64,000 nucleotides of DNA from Glaciecola sp. 33A (GCF_002836745.1 NZ_PJAR01000031.1:20217-84216); one strand, 5' to 3'. Positions 40,320-49,172 are shown, counted from the first letter of the stretch. Notes: generated by a model from the sequence alone, not told the origin. Numbers and translations: made by a program.

Positions 40320-40547
40320 CTATTTTAGATCTGCAAATTGTTGGTTCAAAGAATACTTTTCATCGGTAACAATACGCTCAAGTGTTTCAATTCGCGCATT
40401 CATTTGTTGAATTTGCACTTGCAAATCGTCACGCTCTTCTTTACTAAATTTTTTAGATTCTGTCACTTTTTTACTCGATAGCGTGGATATGATACTCGTG
40501 ATCCCGCCCACAACAATCGCCACAATAATAATCGCCGTTAAGTTCAT
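40320..40547 (-). CDS. PspB-like small membrane protein
   Basis: A 75-residue protein with one N-terminal membrane segment (about residues 4-24, AIIIVAIVVGGITSIISTL) and a soluble amphipathic, coiled-coil-prone helix (VQIQQMNARIETLERIVTDE). The latter closely resembles the C-terminal motif of phage-shock PspB. The Shine-Dalgarno is strong (AGGAGGAT). No pspA, pspC or pspF is nearby, so a stress role is only suggested. It is co-oriented with the M14 gene just downstream. Confidence 0.6.
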   Translation of the reverse strand: MNLTAIIIVAIVVGGITSIISTLSSKKVTESKKFSKEERDDLQVQIQQMNARIETLERIVTDEKYSLNQQFADLK

Positions 40548-41093
40548 TCTGATCCTCCTGTTTTTATATTATTCGATAAGCAACGTCATTGTCCGTTTTA
40601 TTTGTAGTTGTTAATAACGGGTCCAACAATTACTACCGACACAAAATGTCTATTTGTTCTGAATGTCCACATTCGTAATAGTAGATATTTTATCCCCACT
40701 AATAAAGCTCTACGTGCTTAAAATAGGTCGGTTTATGTCATATTACAAAATGCCGCCACTGTTACTGATGAAAATACTAACTTTGATGTGAGTATTTATA
40801 TGTCTCTACTTTATATTCAGTAAACCCTTTTGCAAAAGCTTTGCCAATAATAATCTGTAATAAAATCAGTCTATTATGTTTTTCTCGGATGAAGTGATCA
40901 ACTTTATATTAGTTAATTAGCTAATAATAGGTGAATTTGACCAGTATTTTACCGTAACTGCCTAGCGTAACTACGTGTCATTATTAACTATTATTTTCAA
41001 AGTGACACAGGTATATCAACTTAGTATGATGACGGGATACTCAGTCGCAAATTTATGTACCCCCAAATTTATGTTTAACCAAGCGAAGTTTGA
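40548..41093. other. AT-rich intergenic region
   Basis: 546 bases between the divergent PspB-like and tadA genes. It should contain both promoters. No coding-like frame, strong hairpin or repeat was found on either strand. Confidence 0.4.
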
Positions 41094-41675
41094 ATGATAA
41101 ATAATAATAAAGAGCTGGCGTCACAGAGCACATCAAGCCGAAGCCTTAAAAAATCCAATCAACGACAAAAAAGTGGTGTTGAAGTGAGACATTTCTCTGA
41201 CGATGGTGAAAACGAGGTTGATGCCGCGTTCATGCGCCAAGCAATGTTATTAGCAAAAAAAGCACAGGCGATTGGCGAAGTGCCTGTGGGCGCGATTATT
41301 GTGGTGGACTCAATTATTGTCGGGCAGGGCTACAACCAGTCAATTGCCTTACATGATCCATCAGCGCATGCCGAAATGTTGGCATTAAGAGAAGCAGCAA
41401 GAAACCTAGAGAACTACAGAGTTCTCGATGCCACACTTTACGTTACGCTTGAACCTTGTCCCATGTGTGCAGGAGCAATGGTTCACGGGCGCGTGAAGAG
41501 GATTGTTTTTGGTGCTTATGATCAAAAAACCGGTGCTGCAGGAACCACCATGAACCTGGTTCAACATGATACTCTGAATCACAAAATGGAAGTTACTGGA
41601 GGGTGCTTACAGGATGAATGTGGTGCGCAAATCTCGGCGTTTTTTAAACAAAGGAGGAAGCAGAAGAAAGGCTAG
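41094..41675 (+). CDS. tadA: tRNA-specific adenosine deaminase with N-terminal extension
   Basis: A 193-residue zinc deaminase that makes inosine at A34 of tRNA-Arg(ACG). The catalytic HAE lies in DPSAHAEMLALREAA (about residue 92) and the zinc cysteines in EPCPMCAGAM (about 121-125). The deaminase fold starts near MRQAMLLAKKAQAIGEVPVGA (residue 47), where E. coli TadA has only a short lead. The first 45 residues are extra, basic and probably disordered, with SRSLKKSNQR. No clear Shine-Dalgarno precedes 41094; GTG 41184 or ATG 41232 would remove much or all of the extension. The same peptide motif recurs in the small convergent gene at 41677-41829. Confidence 0.93.
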   Translation: MINNNKELASQSTSSRSLKKSNQRQKSGVEVRHFSDDGENEVDAAFMRQAMLLAKKAQAIGEVPVGAIIVVDSIIVGQGYNQSIALHDPSAHAEMLALREAARNLENYRVLDATLYVTLEPCPMCAGAMVHGRVKRIVFGAYDQKTGAAGTTMNLVQHDTLNHKMEVTGGCLQDECGAQISAFFKQRRKQKKG

Positions 41676-41676
41676 G

Positions 41677-41829
41677 TTAGCAGTCATCACTCGATTCTTC
41701 TGTTAGTCCAACGATTGCAAAGTGTTTGCGACGTGCCATCACTTTTTGATGGTTTTTCTTAAGCATTGTTCTGCGTTGATTACTTGCTCTCAATGAACGA
41801 GAAGCGGTGAAACTTTTATTTCTTTTCAT
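41677..41829 (-). CDS. Small basic protein of 50 residues
   Basis: The ATG at 41829 has AGAGG 7-8 nt upstream, a good site, and the frame ends at TAA 41677, 1 nt past the tadA stop. The product is strongly basic in residues 1-36 (MKRNKSFTASRSLRASNQRR, then more Lys/Arg/His) and acidic at the end (EESSDD). It shares SRSL..SNQR with the TadA N-terminal extension, through different codons. The composition suggests a nucleic-acid or ribosome ligand; I do not recognise a family. The small size and strong ribosome binding site argue for a real gene. Confidence 0.6.
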   Translation of the reverse strand: MKRNKSFTASRSLRASNQRRTMLKKNHQKVMARRKHFAIVGLTEESSDDC

Positions 41830-42433
41830 AGATACCTCTTATTTCTTTAACGTTTGTCTATTTGCAACAAACGCTCTTCAAATTAATCACTAATTACTTT
41901 TACTGCTCAGCCCATCATTTTGTGAGCTGATTATTACTTATTCTTAGATGACAATGTTTTGCTTTAGTTCAATCTAACGGCTGCCGATGTCGTTTGTCTC
42001 ACGTTACAGTAAATATAAATACAATCAAGGTGTTAGTAAATCTTTCCAGTCGCACTTGTAAATTATTTTGTGGCATCCTTTCGGATCGCTTCCGCGACAA
42101 AATCATCGGCATCGCTTTTACCATTTGAGCTCTCTATTTTTTCTCGCTCATTATAAATATCTGTTGGACGATAATAAAGTTTGATGATTTATAATAACGT
42201 TTGATATTTGTTAATATAAATTGATATTTTTAAGTAGTAATGTGTTCTGAGTTGAACTTCGACTGAGGACTCTATGCCACATTTATATTGTCTCTTCATA
42301 AATATCAAATAAGCATTTTATGCTAGGAACGGACTTTTCGGCCTCAATATTATTTGTATCACTGAAGAAAGCGGACGTTTCAAAATCATCATCGAAGGGC
42401 AAGAATGGGCATGAAGCTGCCGTTGCGGTTTTG
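41830..42433. other. Intergenic region with a start-less coding-like frame
   Basis: 604 bases between the small basic gene and the YnfA gene. On the minus strand an open frame of about 40 codons ends at TAA 42063-42065. Its residues look coding (IKLYYRPTDIYNER, then ADDFVAEAIRKDATK), but it has no start codon. It may be the tail of a lost gene. The stretch 42170-42230 is very AT-rich, with GTTTGATATTT-like repeats. Confidence 0.3.
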
Positions 42434-42793
42434 TTATGTGCTGCGTGGAGCGAACATGATAATTGCCATACCCACAAGTGCTATGCCAGAACCCAGAATA
42501 TCCCAAGTGGTTGGACGAATACCATCGACAGCCCACAACCACAAAATAGCCATGAAAATATAAACGCCACCATAAGCGGCATAAACTCGACCTGCTGCTG
42601 TTGGAAGTAATGAAAGCAACCAAGCAAATGCGGCAAGGCTAAGAGCGGCAGGAATCAGCAACCAAACTGATTTCCCTTCACGCAACCAAAGATATGGTAG
42701 ATGACAACCAATAATTTCTGCCAAAGCAGTAATAAAAACAGGCCTATAGTTTTTATTTCGGGCAAAAGGTGATTGCCGTAATTTGTCGAACAT
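42434..42793 (-). CDS. YnfA family (UPF0060) small membrane protein
   Basis: A 119-residue protein with the family core [40 protein letters not shown] and [21 protein letters not shown], and four hydrophobic segments. YnfA proteins belong to the small-multidrug-resistance-like superfamily, and a role in drug efflux has been proposed. The first 20 residues ([17 protein letters not shown]) are polar where relatives have the start of the first membrane helix, so the 5' end may have been replaced. The ribosome binding site is poor. It lies in the accessory stretch between tadA and mltF. Confidence 0.85.
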   Translation of the reverse strand: MFDKLRQSPFARNKNYRPVFITALAEIIGCHLPYLWLREGKSVWLLIPAALSLAAFAWLLSLLPTAAGRVYAAYGGVYIFMAILWLWAVDGIRPTTWDILGSGIALVGMAIIMFAPRST

Positions 42794-43003
42794 AACAACT
42801 TACTATAAAGACAACAGATAACAAAACCATATATTTAGTTAGAAATAAATTTATATGTAGACTTTTTTTATCAACTTAATGTACGGTCATCGCGTAATCA
42901 ATATTTCTAGTATGAGCAATGGAAGAACATTTTGAATATGATCAAAACACTCCTGAGGCAAAGACCCACTGTTCACCCCCTCCGAGTGCGCGATTTTTCG
43001 ACG

Positions 43004-43474
43004 CTAAAATTTCTCCAAGGGAACTTCAAGGCTCACCTTAGTTCTTTCTATAGACAGGGATGCGCTAAACTTTTTCACGTTTGGGTTATCAGTTAATAAT
43101 ACGTGCCTTAAATCTTCGAAGTCCTCCATATCACGAACACTGCAAATTAGTGTAAAGTCACATTGTCCTGCTACGAAATAACACTGCTGCACTCGGTCCT
43201 CCTCGCGCACAACAAGCCGAAACGAGTTTAATTTCTGCAGGCTATGGCGCTCTAGCTCAACCAAAATCACAAATGTCATTTTCTGACCTAGTATATCGGG
43301 ATTTAATACAGCGACTTCCTTATCAACTATTTTCAGCTTGCGTAACAGCTTTAACCTGCGCTGCACAGACGCAATGGATAAATTGCACACGTCTGACAGC
43401 TTTTCCAAACTTAACGTGGCATCTTTCTGAATTTGTAACAACAGTGTTCTGTTAGCTCTATCTATTTTTTTGAT
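43004..43474 (-). CDS. Lrp/AsnC family transcriptional regulator, probable ATC start
   Basis: A DNA-binding feast/famine regulator: an N-terminal winged helix (LEKLSDVCNLSIASVQRRLKLL) and a C-terminal RAM ligand-binding domain (CYFVAGQCDFTLICSVRDMEDF). The first conventional start, TTG at 43441, cuts into the first helix and has no Shine-Dalgarno. In the same frame upstream the sequence reads KKIDRANRTLLLQIQKDA, the normal family N-terminus, and begins at an ATC codon (43474-43472) placed 7 nt after AAGGA. No ATG/GTG/TTG lies between there and the in-frame stop. I take ATC as start (157 residues); a mutated ATG is the alternative. The effector is unknown. Confidence 0.75.
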   Translation of the reverse strand: MKKIDRANRTLLLQIQKDATLSLEKLSDVCNLSIASVQRRLKLLRKLKIVDKEVAVLNPDILGQKMTFVILVELERHSLQKLNSFRLVVREEDRVQQCYFVAGQCDFTLICSVRDMEDFEDLRHVLLTDNPNVKKFSASLSIERTKVSLEVPLEKF

Positions 43475-43696
43475 AAAAATTTCCTTGTGTTGAAATTAAT
43501 ATAAATATGTAACATGTAGGTCATAAATTGTAATTAATAGAACAATTCACATCACACTTAATGTGTAATCTAAAATCTAATTGATGTTGACAGCATCATC
43601 GAAGTATCAGTATTAAGCACCACCAGCTTTGTTAGGCTTTGTGGCAAATTAAAGACTGAATTATTCCCACAATAAGCACCTAGATAATAACATTAC

Positions 43697-44035
43697 GTGC
43701 TTGCTCCTTTAGAGTTCTATTGGTTTATGACATTTAGATTACTACGTTTTTTGAAATTGAAATATGTTGACTTAATATCGATTTTAGACAGCAGTATAAG
43801 CCGATCCACTCAGATTGGTAGGCTAACACCTAATCCAGCAAATGGGTTAAACATATTATATGTCAACGGTACTTTTTGTCGTCAACCTGAATATACCCAA
43901 GAACATATCATAGGACTGACACTGGCAGTACATCAAGGCTCTGAAACTAGTTCCTTGTCACAGTCAAGGAAGTTATCAAAAACGAACGGCAAGGTCATTG
44001 GAACATGGTCAATTATACTAAAAGAAGCTGAGTGA
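43697..44035 (+). CDS. Hypothetical protein, 112 residues
   Basis: An open frame from GTG 43697, with an internal ATG at 43727 that would start at FRLLRFLKLKYVD. It is not recognised. The N-terminal half is basic-hydrophobic without a clear membrane helix; the C-terminal part is rich in Ser/Lys/Thr. There is no convincing Shine-Dalgarno. It lies 39 nt upstream of the winged-helix gene in the same direction, the main reason to list it. Confidence 0.4.
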   Translation: MLAPLEFYWFMTFRLLRFLKLKYVDLISILDSSISRSTQIGRLTPNPANGLNILYVNGTFCRQPEYTQEHIIGLTLAVHQGSETSSLSQSRKLSKTNGKVIGTWSIILKEAE

Positions 44036-44074
44036 TGAGAATACATAAAAGTACAATAGTTCGAGGTCAAAACC

Positions 44075-44464
44075 TTGATTTTTAATCGCCTAGTCGAATC
44101 TCAAAAAAATGTTCAAGGTTTATGCAGTGCAGAATGTGTGACATGCCCAAAACAATTTCATGCAATTTACTTTGACACTAATGTCTTTGTTACAAGATAT
44201 GTTTTGTCGGTAGCCAAAACTACATACCGAATATCAAATCCTATGTTCAGAGTCCTTTGTGCTTTTCATGAGAATGCGGGTGAAGTACTCAGTAGGGAAT
44301 TCTTGCTGGCATATGGTTGGGGAACAAAAAATAAAGTTAATAATAATGTGACGGTAGCAATATCTGAGTTAAGGGCTTTGTTAAAAAATATAACCGTTCT
44401 CGAAATAATCACAATTCGTGGAAGGGGATATCAGTTGGTCAATAAAAAAGGATTTTTTAAGTGA
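44075..44464 (+). CDS. OmpR/PhoB-type winged-helix protein with Cys cluster
   Basis: A 129-residue protein. The C-terminal 80 residues form a trans_reg_C winged helix: YRISNPMFRVLCAFHENAG, VLSREFLLAYGWGTK, NNNVTVAISELRALL and the wing IITIRGRGYQLV. There is no receiver domain and no membrane helix, unlike OmpR or ToxR/CadC. The N-terminal part has C17, C21 and C24 (CxxxCxxC in CSAECVTC), which could bind a metal or act as a redox switch. It starts with TTG at 44075 after GAGGTC. It may regulate itself and the preceding small gene; its targets are unknown. Confidence 0.65.
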   Translation: MIFNRLVESQKNVQGLCSAECVTCPKQFHAIYFDTNVFVTRYVLSVAKTTYRISNPMFRVLCAFHENAGEVLSREFLLAYGWGTKNKVNNNVTVAISELRALLKNITVLEIITIRGRGYQLVNKKGFFK

Positions 44465-44533
44465 TTCATATTTCATCAATATCCGTCACTCATTAAGCTA
44501 ATCAATTTACTGTGTATCCGAGAGCTGAGTTAA

Positions 44534-44869
44534 TTACCGACTCCATGATATAGCATTACTGACCAATCCTGAAAGGAACGCTATGACAAACAATGCAATG
44601 CCTAAATATTGAAAAATCAACGCAACCTTGTAGTACGTTCTTTCGTTTCCCCTTGTGTCGTAATGGTCGATTATCTCAGTGACCAACACGGTAACAGCGC
44701 AAAGAATTGCCATGAACATCAATAAAGCGGGAAAACCGGAAAGAGTTACAGATACTCTTCGGACCCAAGGTATCCATAGTTCGTTTACCCAAATTCCATA
44801 ACCACTGTTGAGGTAAGGTCCTTCGCATCTCACTATCCCTATTTCAGCACCAAAGGCCAGCTTACTCAC
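44534..44869 (-). CDS. Hypothetical small membrane protein
   Basis: A 111-residue frame from GTG 44869 with two membrane segments (about residues 44-64, GFPALLMFMAILCAVTVLVTE, and 82-105, LIFQYLGIALFVIAFLSGLV) joined by a charged loop (DHYDTRGNERTYYK). It matches no family that I recognise. There is no strong ribosome binding site. The hydrophobic pattern supports a real protein. Confidence 0.45.
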   Translation of the reverse strand: MSKLAFGAEIGIVRCEGPYLNSGYGIWVNELWIPWVRRVSVTLSGFPALLMFMAILCAVTVLVTEIIDHYDTRGNERTYYKVALIFQYLGIALFVIAFLSGLVSNAISWSR

Positions 44870-45021
44870 TCAGCTCAACGACCAACATTTCGCTAATGCC
44901 TTCAACACACCAAATGAGAAAACGCAAACAACCCTCAAATACAGCTGTTACAGGGACTAGTCGATAGTGTTAACTTGTCCTATACTCAGCATCATACTTT
45001 TGTTAAGGGATATAGAAGATT

Positions 45022-46134
45022 ATGGAAAATCGAAAACCCACCATGCAAAATGCGCAAGCACGGGCAGATCAAATCCAAGCGTTTGACTTAGAACTCACTG
45101 AGCTCACCAACAACAGCGTGATTATGCTAAGCGAACAACAAAACCAAAGTATTCAGTCTTATCATCACGACGTAATCAATGCGCTTAAGCAGCAGTACAA
45201 TATAGACGACACTGCTGCTTCGAAACAACTCAGTTTAGGCATGAAAATAGCGTCACTAGTTGCCGCACTGGCTATGGCCTCGAGTGTGTTTTTCTTATTT
45301 TTCCAGTTTTGGGGCCTATTCAGTACTGGCTTCCAAGTTTTTGCATTGGTGGCTTTCAGCATACTTAGCTTTATTGTTACCGCCCTTATTGCGCAAAAAG
45401 ATGTTGCCGGCTATTACGCCAAAATTGCAGGCCTGATTAGCTTTGGGTGCTTTGTTCTTAATCTTAATATGTTAGGGCAAATATATAGTATTACGCCGTC
45501 GCCTAATGCCTTTTTGGTGTGGTCGGCATTTGGATTCATACTTGCCTATATGTGCAAGGCCAAGGTCTTACTTGTGGCTGCTATTATCTGCTTCGCCAGC
45601 TTTATATCTATGTACTTTGGTACTTGGTCGGGTATGTATTTCATTTCATTTGGCGAAAAGCCAGAAAATATTCTGTTCGCTAGTTTACTCGTTTTTTGTC
45701 TACCTTTTATTTTAAATGCGATTCCATCGCCAACATTTACTAAGCAAATTGCCGAATTTTCTCACTTTGATAAAGTGTATCGAGTTATGGGAATGATTTT
45801 ATTTTTTCTACCGGTATTAGTGTTATCAAATTGGGGCCAAGGAAGCCATCTAAGCATTGATACCAAGATCATCGAACAATGTTATCAAGTATTAGGTTTT
45901 GTAAGCGCAGGTTTAGCCATTTGGCTGGGTATTAAAAAGCAATGGCGCCATGTAAATGTAACCGGCAACATATTTTTTATTCTCTTTTTATACACTAAAT
46001 TCTTTGATTGGTGGTGGGATTGGTTACCCAAATATTTATTTTTCTTTGTAATGGGAGTTGTATCGATATTGCTGCTAGTGTTATTTAAACGATTGCGCTC
46101 GGATCATAATGCACAGCAAGGAGTTAAAGGATGA
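45022..46134 (+). CDS. DUF2157 family membrane protein
   Basis: A 370-residue protein with a soluble N-terminal 75 residues containing the DUF2157 helix (LSEQQNQSIQSYHHDVINALK) and about nine to ten membrane segments. The end of the protein overlaps the ATG of the next gene by 4 nt (ATGA). DUF2157 proteins are of unknown function and are often paired with DUF4401 or DUF4824 genes, as here. The start at ATG 45022 has a plausible AAGGGATA upstream. Confidence 0.75.
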   Translation: MENRKPTMQNAQARADQIQAFDLELTELTNNSVIMLSEQQNQSIQSYHHDVINALKQQYNIDDTAASKQLSLGMKIASLVAALAMASSVFFLFFQFWGLFSTGFQVFALVAFSILSFIVTALIAQKDVAGYYAKIAGLISFGCFVLNLNMLGQIYSITPSPNAFLVWSAFGFILAYMCKAKVLLVAAIICFASFISMYFGTWSGMYFISFGEKPENILFASLLVFCLPFILNAIPSPTFTKQIAEFSHFDKVYRVMGMILFFLPVLVLSNWGQGSHLSIDTKIIEQCYQVLGFVSAGLAIWLGIKKQWRHVNVTGNIFFILFLYTKFFDWWWDWLPKYLFFFVMGVVSILLLVLFKRLRSDHNAQQGVKG

Positions 46135-46913
46135 AACGTTATCTAGGACTTGGTTTGCTTCTTATTTTAATTGTGAATGTATTCATTATTTCTGGGGCTT
46201 TATATAACCGAAGTGCCGAGCCTTTATACACCCTTGAGTTGTCAGAGCGAGAATTTAACAAAGCATATAGCTATGCAGTAGATTCTGAAAATTCTGGTAA
46301 AACTATTGAATTGAGACGAGCTAATTACCGGCGTACCAATTCATTTTTTGGGGGAGTGTTAAGCGCAGAACAACTCGCAGGTTTCGGCTTATCCATCGAT
46401 AGCCTTGACCAGAAAAGAGGTGAAACTGAGTATTATTCTGTGAAAAACATTAGCGTTTTTGTTGCTGTTGAGTTTGCTGGTGACAGTTATGAGCGCAATC
46501 TCGAAGAAGCGCGTGTAAAAATACTAGAAATTCAGGAAAAACCTGACTCATTCTCAAAATATGAACTAAAGTCAGCTAAAGAAAATTACGATGATTTGCT
46601 CAATTCATCTTCTCGTTTATATTATATAGATGCTCATCAAAGTGATGAGCATCTAGCCAAGAAATATAGTAACAACACCAATATTTTTTTGCTTAAAGGA
46701 CGATTAGGATTATCCTATAACAAAAAGAAAATGGCTTACATTATCAATTATGTAGATAAAAATGTTGAAGGTATGCTGTTAACTAATACTCAGGGCAAAA
46801 TATTACCTGCGGATACTTTGGAATACGACTCAAGCACAAAGTTTCGTGCGACCATGCATGTTGGAAAACGTTACGAAACATGGATAAGCGATATCAAGTT
46901 GGTCAATCAGTAA
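46131..46913 (+). CDS. DUF4824-like membrane-anchored protein
   Basis: A 260-residue protein with one N-terminal membrane anchor (LGLGLLLILIVNVFIISGALY) directly followed by NRSAEPLYTLELSERE, as in DUF4824 proteins. The rest is a soluble, probably periplasmic domain without visible catalytic motifs, ending in a beta-rich stretch (RATMHVGKRYETWISDIKLV). The 4-nt overlap with the DUF2157 gene implies coupled translation and a joint role; what that role is, is unknown. Confidence 0.65.
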   Translation: MKRYLGLGLLLILIVNVFIISGALYNRSAEPLYTLELSEREFNKAYSYAVDSENSGKTIELRRANYRRTNSFFGGVLSAEQLAGFGLSIDSLDQKRGETEYYSVKNISVFVAVEFAGDSYERNLEEARVKILEIQEKPDSFSKYELKSAKENYDDLLNSSSRLYYIDAHQSDEHLAKKYSNNTNIFLLKGRLGLSYNKKKMAYIINYVDKNVEGMLLTNTQGKILPADTLEYDSSTKFRATMHVGKRYETWISDIKLVNQ

Positions 46914-46986
46914 ACGAGAGAATGTGACTTCAGTACTCAGATAAGCAACAATTGCTTCCCAGTCTCAATTAATCATCTAAGGCAGT

Positions 46987-47453
46987 TTAGCTCTGCCCTG
47001 ATAAGAACAAGAGATAGGCGGGGTTATCTCTATGCTCATGCAAATCAAAACCGAGCTCATTAACGTGCGAATCAAATAAAGCTCCTTATCATTATTCGCA
47101 TCGAAACCAGCCAACACCAAGCCCTCAGCAGTGCTGTGGTTGCGATAATGAAATAGGGTAATATTCCATTGTTCACCCAATTTAGTTAAAAAGTGCATTA
47201 ATGCGCTAGGGTATTCAGGGAAGGCAAATGAAAAAATATGTTCGTTAATATGCCCTTGAGGTTTGCCGCCAACCATATGCCTAACATGTAGCTTGGCTAA
47301 TTCGTTATCCGGCATATCAAAGCACTCAGAAGCCTGATCGAAGCTTGTACCCGACTGCACAACCGTCACATTACTGCCACCAAAGCGCTTTATCGCCTCA
47401 ACTTTAATGTCCGGCGTGGTTTCAGGCATAACAATCGTTGCTTTGATCTTCAC
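46987..47453 (-). pseudogene. ilvA: ilvA (threonine dehydratase) remnant with internal deletion and frameshift
   Basis: The start of the frame reads KATIVMPETTPDIKVEAIKRFGG and SFDQASEC, from the catalytic domain of biosynthetic threonine dehydratase. It jumps in frame to FDMPDNELAKLHVRHMVGGKP, EHIFSFAFPE and WNITLFHYRNHS, the very end of the C-terminal regulatory domain; some 280 residues between are missing. After FDANNDKEL the frame is lost, but a shifted frame continues as FDSHVNELGFDLHE, DNPAYLLFLSGQS and stops at 46987-46989, the expected IlvA C-terminus. The first hundred or so residues are also missing. It is a dead copy; a functional ilvA must lie elsewhere if isoleucine is made. Confidence 0.9.
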
Positions 47454-47846
47454 GCTTCAAAAAAACGTTATTTTTAAGCTTAAAGATTGGAAAAGAAACT
47501 GCAATTCAACTAATTTGTTTAAGGCTGATATTATGGATTGGGCAAAACGTTCTAAAAAAACCATACTTTATATTACTTGTATGGCTCCAAAGGGCTGTGA
47601 GCTCAATTGGTCGACGTAGCGGTTTTCGGTAAATTAATATTGTTTAGGTGATTTTTGATGATCCAACTGAAAATACTCTATTGATGGCTAAGCTAAAAAA
47701 GCAGACGGATCGAGGACTTCTAAATTTCAGAGTAACGCGAACCATACCGACTTCAGCCAATACTTCTGAATGAATTAGTTGCCACAGGTTCTTAATCTAA
47801 GCATACTCAACCACATTACTTACTTTACAAAAAAACGGAATTTCTA
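47454..47846. other. Intergenic region
   Basis: 393 bases between the ilvA remnant and the DUF4440 gene. A 70-codon plus-strand frame (47407-47619) overlaps the remnant and lacks a ribosome binding site; I see nothing convincing. Confidence 0.35.
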
Positions 47847-48341
47847 ATGAAGTCTCTAATACTAATGATCATTTTGTCGTTCGGTGTAGCTTTTCAAGCC
47901 AAATCTGCTGAGTTATCAGCACAAGATATAAAAGATATCAAAGCGTCGTCAAAGGAGTGGGTTAAGGCATATAACCAAAACGACTGGAACCGACTCGCTG
48001 ATTTATTCGCATTAAACGCCACAATGATGCCCCCTAACAGCGTTGCCATAGTTGGTCGACAGGACATTGCATCATGGCAAGAAAAGAATGAAAGTGGATT
48101 TGGTATAGCATTTGAGATTCAAGAAATATCTGGTAGCAATAATATTGCTTACGTTATGGGTCGTTCCTGCCTCTCTATCCCTGACGGTGAAGGTGGTTTT
48201 GGGATAGATGTCGGGAAGTTTCTGGAAATTCGAAAAAAACAGGAAAATGGTGAATGGCTAATTCATGCCGATATTTTCAATTCGGATGCTGCTGTGGGTA
48301 GCGAACTTCTTGATACTTGTCCATTCAAAAGTGCTCAATAA
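47847..48341 (+). CDS. Secreted SnoaL/DUF4440-like (NTF2-fold) protein
   Basis: A 164-residue protein with a signal peptide (KSLILMIILSFGVAFQAKSA) followed by the DUF4440 pattern IKASSKEWVKAYNQNDWNRLADLFALNATMMPPN-type segment (VKAYNQNDWNRLADLF, then MMPPNSVAIVGRQDI) and a C-terminal WLIHADIFNSD. These are small cone-shaped NTF2-like domains, either binding proteins or enzymes; a specific role cannot be stated. Two Cys (GRSCLSIP and LDTCPF) may pair in the periplasm. It stands alone. Confidence 0.8.
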   Translation: MKSLILMIILSFGVAFQAKSAELSAQDIKDIKASSKEWVKAYNQNDWNRLADLFALNATMMPPNSVAIVGRQDIASWQEKNESGFGIAFEIQEISGSNNIAYVMGRSCLSIPDGEGGFGIDVGKFLEIRKKQENGEWLIHADIFNSDAAVGSELLDTCPFKSAQ

Positions 48342-48493
48342 TTTTTTATAAAATCAAGTGCCTGATGAGTCAAAAGTTGAACTCGCACCGTATTTAAGAC
48401 CTAATTGATCAGGCAAAAAAGGGCAATTTGCTACCGTTGTTGCTTTTAATCATTTAGTCATGTTTGAATGCTCAACGGAGCTAGGAATACTAA

Positions 48494-48685
48494 TTTTCTG
48501 ATCGAGCTATAGCTCTAAAACGGGCATTAACGCTCCAATTAGACGACGCCGACTTGCTGGCCATAATAGTGCAAAATCCATTCACTTTCGGCATCTATTC
48601 CGAACCATACCAGCATGAGATCCGATTTGAATTAGCAGCGCATTCCGACCAAAATCAGCTTATGCAAAAGCAACAAAAGTATTAA
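48494..48685 (+). pseudogene. Coding-like fragment without start codon
   Basis: 63 sense codons between two in-frame stops with protein-like composition, including LTLQLDDADLLAIIVQNPF and an ending in QNQLMQKQQKY. No ATG/GTG/TTG lies in the first two thirds. I do not recognise the family. It is probably the remains of the end of a gene. Confidence 0.3.
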
Positions 48686-49172
48686 TTCCGTCCACTCCAA
48701 TTGCACCTAATATTTTTCAACGAACACGACCCGTTGAATTTTTGTTAAAAAATAAAAGCGTAAGGCCAAGTCCAATCTCCGATAGAGATATGTATAAAGG
48801 ATATCATCATCATTAATAAACTGCCGATAACCAACCAAAATAGGAAACTCGGAAAACAAACTGTGGCTACATTTTTATTATTTTAGTTATCAGCGCTTTT
48901 GTCATTTTAAACTTCTCTTTTCTTTCGAAACTATGTAAACCGCAATTAGTGGTTTTTTCCACTAGTACCTGCAGAACCGGGACGACCTATCTTGAAAACA
49001 TTGATTCAAAAGGTATGGCATCCATTGCATAATTTTTTATGATACACCTATACTTTTAGAATTAGCCTAACGTTAATAATTCTTTATGTGACCTTACTTT
49101 GTCAGAGACAACAATATAAGTAAATTCATACGCTTATGGAAAATCCTTAAATTTTTCATGCATAGTACTTCT

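Noticed and set aside
42063..42187. Minus-strand coding-like fragment ending in ADDFVAEAIRKDATK as a gene
   Set aside because: It has no start codon and only about 40 codons between stops; kept only as a remark on the intergenic region.
42283..42623. Several 64-101 codon frames overlapping the YnfA gene
   Set aside because: They are out-of-frame shadows; only the frame 42434-42793 carries the UPF0060 signature.
47407..47619. 70-codon plus-strand frame
   Set aside because: It begins inside the ilvA relic in antisense, has no ribosome binding site and no recognisable motif.
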